Of a stretch of 64,000 bases of DNA, positions 57,395 to 64,000 are shown piece by piece. How positions within the stretch are numbered: position 1 is the stretch's first letter; each line of letters begins with the position of its first letter. Origin of the DNA: Labia minor (taxonomy: Eukaryota > Arthropoda > Insecta > Dermaptera > Spongiphoridae); contig OY720348.1 of the NCBI GenBank assembly GCA_963082975.1, forward strand, positions 18,839,146-18,903,145, given 5' to 3'. Both the position numbers and the translations under genes were made by a program. The notes under the pieces are model-generated. The model did not search any database. It was not told the DNA's origin and saw only the letters and a program-made list of their open reading frames with translations.

Positions 57395-58671
57395 TACTCT
57401 CTCGCTAGAGATAGTATTGTGATCACGAAAATTTTCGATGTCGAGATTTTGATGTTTTTATACGTTTTGAAGGTCCCTAAGTCATTTTCATTAAGGTTAA
57501 GAAAAATGTATGTATGTGTGTTTTTTTGTAAACGAGATAACGCATAAAAGGTTTGAGCTAGAATAATAAAATTTGGTACATGGGCATTATTCAAAATTAA
57601 TAGTTATCTCTCAACTTTTGAGAAATGTAGCTCATCCGGAAGAGGGTCATTACTAGGGCTTACAATACCGGGATCTCGGGATCCCGAATACCGGGACCCC
57701 GGACGATTTTTGTCCGGTATTAAAAACCGGTATTTATGTAAAAATACCGGTATTTTGGTATTACGAATTTACGAATTTACAAAATGTGTATGATTTTTTA
57801 ATGACAATAGTGCCGACAAGTGTAGAATCAGAAAGAGCTTTTTCGGCCGCTGGTTATATTTGTACGAAAATTCGGTGCTCGCTCTTAATGATGAAACGCT
57901 TAATTCGTTGTGTTTTTTAAGAGCAAACTTTAATAAACAAAACGCAAGTTATTAATATTAAATACTTTCAATTTATATTTTTATATTTTTACTTCTTTAA
58001 TTATATTTAATTATTTAATTATATAATACCATACGAGCCTATTATATGTAAAATGTAACATAGAATTTATTATTTACTTTATTTTACTTGCACGTTTTTT
58101 TGTATCTATCTACTCCTACTCTCTCTCGATGTAATAAAATAAATAATATCTACTCATTTCAGAACAATATTTATTGGATTTCATATATTATTTGTTAAAA
58201 AGTCACTATAACAACTGAGGTAATTAGAAATATAGCTAGTAAATGTATTATTAATAATACCGGTATCCCGGTATTTCAAATTTCAAATACCAAATACCGG
58301 TATTCAGATTTTAGTTCGGTATTTTAAGCCCTAGTCATTACCTACCACGTTTTTATGTTTTTTCCTCTAAACTAAGCGTAAAAATAAAGATATATGTTTG
58401 ATAGTTTATCACACGATTAAAAATTGTATAAAACTGCTATATATAGAATTTCAGTTTGATTGAATCGCTGAAAGTACCAGAATTAATTTTTTTATCACTG
58501 CAAATCAGGCGCCAGCACATGACGTGGTGCCATTAACAAACATGCACTGGTTTAATAAATATTATTAATATTATTAATTTTAATTTATAATTTATAATTA
58601 ATTAAATTTAATAAAAATATATATGTTAATTAATCTAATTCAAATTGAGAGATAGTCGAATGGAGATCCAG
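57395..58671 (+). mobile_element. HINE-A element split by a hAT element
   Basis: Left part 57395-57653 starts CTCGCTAGAGATAGTATTGTG and has a degenerate (TGTA)n core. The right part resumes at 58334 and ends GAGAGATAGTCGAATGGAG. The 680-bp hAT insertion lies between. Confidence 0.8.
57654..58333 (+). mobile_element. hAT element with a transposase C-terminal remnant
   Basis: Ends TAGGGCTTACAATACCG and CGGTATTTTAAGCCCTA. The octamer GTCATTAC is duplicated at 57646-57653 and 58334-58341. Subterminal regions repeat AATACCGGTATT-type palindromes, probable transposase-binding sites. At about 57800-57950 the plus strand encodes MTIVPTSVESERAFSAAGYI then, after a +1 shift, NDETLNSLCFLRANF. This is the hAT C-terminal dimerisation region (SSSSERVFS...L-FLR-N). 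The rest of the transposase is gone. Confidence 0.9.
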
Positions 58672-59285
58672 ATTTTTTGATATAAATTTAGATAAAAAGT
58701 AAATTTAAAATTTAAAAATTTTCACATATCTTTAAGTTTCATGAACTGGGAAATACAAATATAGCATTAGAATATGTTTTAGTATTGTGGGTCAAAAAAG
58801 ATACTTTAACAGTGCCAACTGTATGTAATCATTAAATATATGTATATATATATATAAACATAGAATAATAATAAAGAAAATATATGAATTTTAAAAATAG
58901 TTCTTATATTTATTAATAGATTTAAAATTATTTATTTATAACTACAACATTCTAGGCGGGGTAGTCCGCCTTCCACTCTTCTATTATATCCCTCGCCCTC
59001 TCCCATTTTACAAGCCTATTCTCTTGCCATAGAACTCTACCCCTTTATACATATATTAGTCACGGCATTTATTTTTGTGTCCTATTTGAGCATACCGAAA
59101 GTCGAGATTGGAATTTGTGAAGTCGAATCAAACTTGTTATATGTGGTTTCTTTAATACTTTTTGATCGATCTATAGTTGTTGATTGTGTAGTTGTAGAAG
59201 TGTTAGGGTATTTATTAATCATATTAAAATTTTTTATAATTGTTAAAAAAACAATCTAGAAATGTATAAAATAAAATAAAATTAG
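58672..59285. other. AT-rich DNA
   Basis: A frame at 59077-59259 has no recognisable domain. The CTCGCCCTCTCCCATTTTAC stretch near 58990 resembles the antisense of the LINE C-terminal fragment found in the Helitrons, but only weakly. Confidence 0.35.
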
Positions 59286-59879
59286 CTGGAGTGTCTCCAC
59301 TCGAATATCTCGCAATTTGAATTGAATTAAATAACATAATATATTATATTTAAATTAAATTTAATTAATTATAAATTATAAATAATAAATATTAAACCAG
59401 CGCATGTTTGGCTTTTTGTTGATGGCACCACGTCACATGTTGGCGCGTGAGAATTGCAGTGTTAAAAAATTAATTCTGGTAATTTCAGCGAATCAATCAA
59501 GCTGAAATTCTATATATAGCAGTTTTATACAATTATTAATCATGTGAAAAAATATCAAACATATATCTTTATTTTTACGGTCACTTTAGAGGAAAAAAAA
59601 TCAAAACGTTGTAGGTAATGACCCTCTTCCGGTTGAGCTACATTTCTCAAAAGTTGATAGAAAACTATGAATTTTGAATAATGCTCATGTACCAAATTTC
59701 ATCATTCTAGCTCAAACCGTTTTTGCGTAATCTTGACTACACACACACACACACACACACACAGACATTTTTCTCAACCTTAGTGAAAATGATTCAGGAA
59801 CCTTTAAAACGTATAAAAACATCAAAATCTCGACATCGAAAATTTTCGTGATCGCAATACTATCTCTTACGAGATAGTA
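59286..59879 (-). mobile_element. HINE-A element, first of a close pair
   Basis: Plus-strand start CTGGAGTGTCTCCACTCG, a long (CA)n core (59741-59762), end ATCGCAATACTATCTCTTAC then GAGATAGT. Very similar to 40814-41387. Confidence 0.82.
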
Positions 59880-59914
59880 TAAAATCATAAAATAGTATAA
59901 TTAATAGAAATAAG

Positions 59915-60511
59915 CTGGAGTGTCTCCACTCGACTATCTCGCAATTTGAATTGGATTAAATAATATATATTATATTTAAATTAAATTTAGTCAATTATAA
60001 ATTATAAGTTAATAAATATATATTAAATCAATGCGTGTTTGACTCTTTGTTGATGGCACCACGTTACGTGTTGGCGCGTGAGATTTGCAGTGTTAAAAAA
60101 TTAATTCCGGTACTTTCAGCGATTCAATCAAGCTGAAATTCTATATATAGCAGTTTTATAGAATTTTTAATCATGTGAAAAATTATTAAACATTTATTTT
60201 TATTTTTACGGTCAATTTAGAGGAAAAAAAATGAAAACGTGGTAGGTAATGGTCCTCTTCCGGATGAGCTACATTTCTCATGAGTTGATAGAATACTACG
60301 AATTTCGAATAATGCCAGTATACCAAATTTGATTATTCTAGCTCAAACCGTTTTTGCGTAATCTTGTCTACATACATACACACATACACACACACAAACA
60401 ATTTTTTCAACCTTTGTACAAATGATTCAGGAACCTTCAAAACGTAAAAAAACATCAAAATCTCAACATCGAAATTTTTCGTGTTCGCAATACTATCTAT
60501 GGCGAGATAGT
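59915..60511 (-). mobile_element. HINE-A element, second of a close pair
   Basis: Starts CTGGAGTGTCTCCACTCG only 35 bp after the preceding copy and in the same orientation. It ends TCGCAATACTATCTATGGCG then AGATAGT. Its core is (CATA/CACA)n, unlike its neighbour's pure (CA)n, so the two are independent copies rather than a fresh duplication. Confidence 0.82.
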
Positions 60512-61074
60512 AAAAATTATAATTATTAAAATATAAATTGTATTAATTTCCACGTCCATTTCATCATATACTACCAATTCTATTCATCCATTAATTATTG
60601 AACAACAATTTTTTTTAAATCTATTCACATAATATTTGCCCGACAAAGACTCCTCGATTGCCCGCAAACTACATGTAGTAATAAAAATAACAAAAAAAGC
60701 AAATCAATTTTTTGAATTCATCGAAAGGATGTGGTAAATTAACATTGCAATTCAGATGAACCTTGGTCAATTAATAAAAAAAAAAAATTTTTTTTGTAAA
60801 TTCCTATTCATTTAATATATTTATAATGTTGACCGACAAAGGACCATCGATTGCCAGGAGTGTTCTTCTTTTATTGCACTACAAACTGCATGTACTAAAA
60901 ATAATAAAAACAAATAATAAATCCAAATTTTGAAATTCATCCCGAAGGCGTCTCACAAGAAGTAATAAAAATATTTTGGAATTAATTTTAGAGAACAATA
61001 TATTTTATGAAATTTTATGAATTTAATAAAAAATTAAAGAATGATTTCTTAAGAAATATTGTATTCAATCAATT
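60512..61074. other. AT-rich DNA with a weak internal duplication
   Basis: The phrase GACAAAG(G)ACC/TCC...TCGATTGCC with CTACA(A)ACT(A/G)CATGTA recurs at about 60640-60690 and 60831-60900, a diverged duplication of unknown origin. No gene. Confidence 0.4.
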
Positions 61075-61077
61075 TTT

Positions 61078-61693
61078 ACCGACCGACAATAGTAAGGGAG
61101 GTATTGTTTTCACACCAAATTTCACATGTGGAGAGTTTTACATATCTCCACGAATCATGCATTTTCTTAATAGAAAAAAGTATTTTTAGCATGTCTGTCC
61201 GTCCGTCCGTATAGATGTGTACAGCCCTAACGGCTCAACCGATTTTGATGAAATTTGGTATATTTACTTAATGCATCAGTGGGATGAATTGATCAACTTT
61301 TGGTGCAATTCCGGAAACAGGAAGTGGTACTATTAGCGATCGACTATAGGAAGGGAAGGGTTATTTTCACACCAAATTTCACATGAGGAGATTTTTTTAT
61401 ATATCACCACGAATCATGCACTTTGTATTGGTTTTATCCTCGAGAAAAATCATATTTATTAGTTTTTTCTTAATTTAAAATTATATGACGTCATCCAGCC
61501 ATTCATGACGTCACAGCCTGGTCTTACATATATATTATAAATAAAATAAAATTAAAAATATTTATGTTCTATTCATATCTGTTTTTTATTACATTAATAG
61601 ATATATTAAAATTATTTGAAATTGTTTTTGTAGCTCGAAATTAATTTATTTCAAACCGTCGGTCGGTTCGGACCTGGCCACAGGTCAACTTAT
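61078..61693 (+). mobile_element. HINE-B element, copy 4, near full length
   Basis: Starts TACCGACCGACAATAGTAAG, core GTCTGTCCGTCCGTCCGTAT, ends AACCGTCGGTCGGTTCGGAC and hairpin GACCTG-GCCA-CAGGTC. The left ACCGACCGAC and right GTCGGTCGGT are exact inverses. The best reference copy in the window. Confidence 0.85.
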
Positions 61694-62294
61694 TTTTTTT
61701 AAATTTTATCGAATATTATCTACATAAAAGCCCTTAATCACTATGTCTGTAACCCTTCATTCTAATGGATACGTTTACAAAAAAAAAAAAAAAAATTTCA
61801 ATAAATATTTTGATTTTTATGCTTATTTTAAAAAAAAAATTTGAAGACTAGTTTTCTTATTATGAAAAATTTGAAAAAGTAATTTTTGACAATAATTTTG
61901 TAAACAGCATGTAAAGAATAAAGATAAATAAATATTTTTTTAATTTTGATAATGATTGAAAATGATTTTTATTAATCCAAAATAATATATAATTAATAAA
62001 ATTTATTCAGGTACATCCTTGATGATTCAAAAGATAAAGAAAAAATTGATTTTTGTTTTTTTTTTATTTGAAAAAATTGTATGATTTAATATCTAAGTTA
62101 AGTAGAATTAATATATAATATAAGGGATTGGTAATTCTTGTTTACGAGATAAAAATTTTTTAAGTTTGACAGATTAGTTGTTTATGAACGTCGAAATGTG
62201 CAACCATTAAGTAATATTTTATTTACTAATTCACTAATTTTCACTTTTTTTCGGATCGGTTTGGATATAGGAAAATTATTTAATTAATTAATTT

Positions 62295-62326
62295 CTACCG
62301 ACCGACGATAGGAAGAGAAGGTATTT
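62295..62326 (+). mobile_element. Tiny 5'-end fragment of HINE-B
   Basis: CTACCGACCGACGATAGGAA and the next dozen bases match the first ~30 bases of the HINE-B copy at 61078. The flanking palindrome of the foldback MITE continues on both sides. Confidence 0.6.
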
Positions 62327-62429
62327 ATTAATTATTCTCTATATCCAATCCGAACTGAAAAAAATAAACCAAGAAAATTAGTGGAGCCCTCTGCTGGTCA
62401 AATGGATAAAAGATGGTAGCTAAATAAAA

Positions 62430-62675
62430 CAGTGCTTTTCAAACTTTTTGAAGTCACGGCCCTCTTGGAACGTAAATTAATATGTCAGCCCCCCCCCCCC
62501 TATTTTTCTAGTTTAGATTGTTTAAATTTATAATTTTAAATTTCTATATGCAAAGTTTTACTAGTCAATACATGCATTTATTTATGTTAACAATGACCTT
62601 ATTAAATTATTATAATTTATGTGTCACATTTTTCGAAATTCCACGGTCCCCCTGCGGACAGTCCACGGCCCCCTG
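62430..62675. mobile_element. hAT MITE in foldback copy 3
   Basis: 246 bp, starts CAGTGCTTTTCAAAC and ends GTCCACGGCCCCCTG. It is flanked by AAATAAAA (62422-62429) and AAATAGAA (62676-62683), one base apart. The empty paralogue (36410 region, opposite strand) reads GCTAAATAGAATATC, confirming that AAATAGAA was the target. The terminal inverted repeats are poor. Confidence 0.75.
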
Positions 62676-62815
62676 AAATAGAATATCAATGGATTTATAT
62701 CCAAACTTTAATCCTTTTTATCTCAAAAACTAGAAGTTTCCCTGCTATATTGCATAAGAAAATAGTTTCTTAGAATTAATCAAGGAATCAACTGGCGAAG
62801 TTTCATCAAAATCCG

Positions 62816-64000
62816 AGAGGTGACATGTATCCTTAACTATTACCGATCGTTTTATTTTTTTAGTTTTTTTTAATATCCAGGACCAGAACTACCAACAACA
62901 TCATAATAAAAATTAAAGAAACCTCCGCAAGGCAGATTACTAAAAAATGATCATTTGTATACGAAAAATATTGTTTTCAGAGAAGTATTTAATTAATTGC
63001 TAGAAACCACGCTAAATTCATTTTAATCTGAAATTGCAAACACCGTTTACAACGGGTTCGTCTAGTGTATATATATAGTTCACTGTTTTGGCCTGTTATT
63101 TTGTTCTATGATTATACATAATTTCCTATGACTATATTTTATATTTTCTTTCTTTTACCCAATAATATTATTATTCTATTAAATATGATTATGAAAAGAC
63201 ATGACATAATCATCCATTTTCTCTATTAATTTATTTAAATATATTTTAACTTAGTAGTGTTTCTTTTATTGAAGTTTTATTATACTAATATATTTACTGA
63301 CATGTTGTCTGTATTAAGAAACAGACAAAAGGGTCTTTCTTCCTGAACTACTTCCGGACATTCAGTTATTGCTTTCTTGAAAATGAATTCCTTTCATTCG
63401 TTCCAATGTCCATTGATTTATTAATAGTAATTAGAATTTATCAATTTTTTTTTTTATTATCAGTCATGCATCACTCTTCCTTTCTTTAACAACTATATTA
63501 TAAATCGAATTTAATGAAATAATTATTTATATTAAATGATCAAGCGTTTAATATATTATTGAAATTACATGGAATCATGAACACAATTTCTATAATCCCT
63601 CGCCTTGAACTATACTAGAATAATTAAAAATTCCTTCGTGTGTTGTCTTATTTCCTACTTGGTATTATTATTATATGTCTGTCTCGAGGTCAAGGCTGCT
63701 CTGAACACGAGGAACATTCCTCGGACTGCATAATCTACCCTATCAACTTTTCATTGACACTCAGAAAGGAAAATTATTTTTATGTTATTATAGACAATCA
63801 ATCACAACAGTCACCAGGAAAATCACTGGTATCGTGGAATGATTTCAATAAATTTCCAACCGAATGTATATACATACTTTTTTCGTTCTTTCTCGGTTGA
63901 TGTAGTATATAACAAATTTTTAAATTATTTTAATAATCATTTTTTTTTTTTAATAATATTATATATTATATATTATATAATAACAAATCGTAAATATTCT
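62816..64000. other. AT-rich DNA to the window end
   Basis: A frame at 63640-63900 begins with a hydrophobic stretch but has no ATG at its start and no recognisable domain. Nothing else was supported. Confidence 0.35.

Larger units (their letters stand above)
62140..62815. mobile_element. Foldback MITE, copy 3, with two insertions
   Basis: Homologous to 5741-6218 and 36260-36759 from CGAGATAAAAATTTTTTAAG to CATAAGAAAATAGTTTC and TCAACTGGCGAAGTTTCATC. It is interrupted by a ~30-bp HINE-B fragment (62295-62326) at its centre and by a hAT MITE (62430-62675). Confidence 0.72.

Noticed and set aside
63640-63900. Possible secreted protein with hydrophobic N-terminus and cysteines
   Set aside because: There is no ATG at the start of the frame, no clear splice acceptor, and no recognisable family.
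1-64000. Search by eye for retrovirus-like, LTR or Polinton-like remnants
   Set aside because: No paired LTRs, protease/integrase motifs or capsid-like frames were recognised; absence is not proven without a profile search.

Overview
The window is AT-rich eukaryotic DNA, most likely from an arthropod and probably an insect. This rests on short spliced introns (about 60-650 bp), a jockey-clade LINE, many hAT, mariner, Tigger and Harbinger MITEs, and several hundred bases here and there of DINE-1-like Helentron derivatives. The species cannot be named from sequence alone. A run of 200 N marks an assembly gap.

Three multi-exon genes can be modelled with confidence. (1) An 'out at first' (oaf) homologue on the minus strand at 5382-7403: 4 exons, 276 aa, secreted. 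(2) A TBRG1-like FYRN/FYRC nuclear protein on the plus strand at 9593-11306: 7 exons, 335 aa, divergent from oaf. (3) A Myb/SANT-like protein with a C-terminal coiled coil on the plus strand at 24846-25978: 3 exons, 272 aa. A fourth candidate is a strikingly GC-rich exon at 35534-35896 that encodes a signal peptide followed by an acidic, unrecognised protein. The rest of that gene is not visible. The genes do not form an operon or an evident pathway.

Most of the remainder is transposon debris, and in several places the order of insertion can be read. At 909-1385 and at 2917-3843 two different hAT MITEs sit side by side, separated and flanked by three identical copies of one 8-bp target. At 13365-16144 an older hAT-like repeat was split by a 5'-truncated jockey LINE with an intact RT frame and again by another hAT MITE; a paralogue at 57080-57358 shows the uninterrupted state. 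At 16465-18472 and 28421-30423 lie two ~2.0-kb inverted arms made of Helitron and Helentron sequence. They enclose an RTE-like LINE relic, a Harbinger MITE, a Tigger relic, the Myb/SANT-like gene and two head-to-tail Helitrons. From about 37 kb to 62 kb two Helentron-derived (HINE-like) families dominate, each with subterminal inverted repeats, a 3' hairpin and a CA-rich or GTCC-rich core. Mariner relics, minisatellites and foldback MITEs are scattered among them.

No rRNA gene, convincing tRNA gene, CRISPR array, retrovirus-like or Polinton-like element was recognised. The oddest sequence not explained by a known element is a hairpin cluster at 38813-38977, which includes a perfect 24-bp stem closed by a GAA loop.
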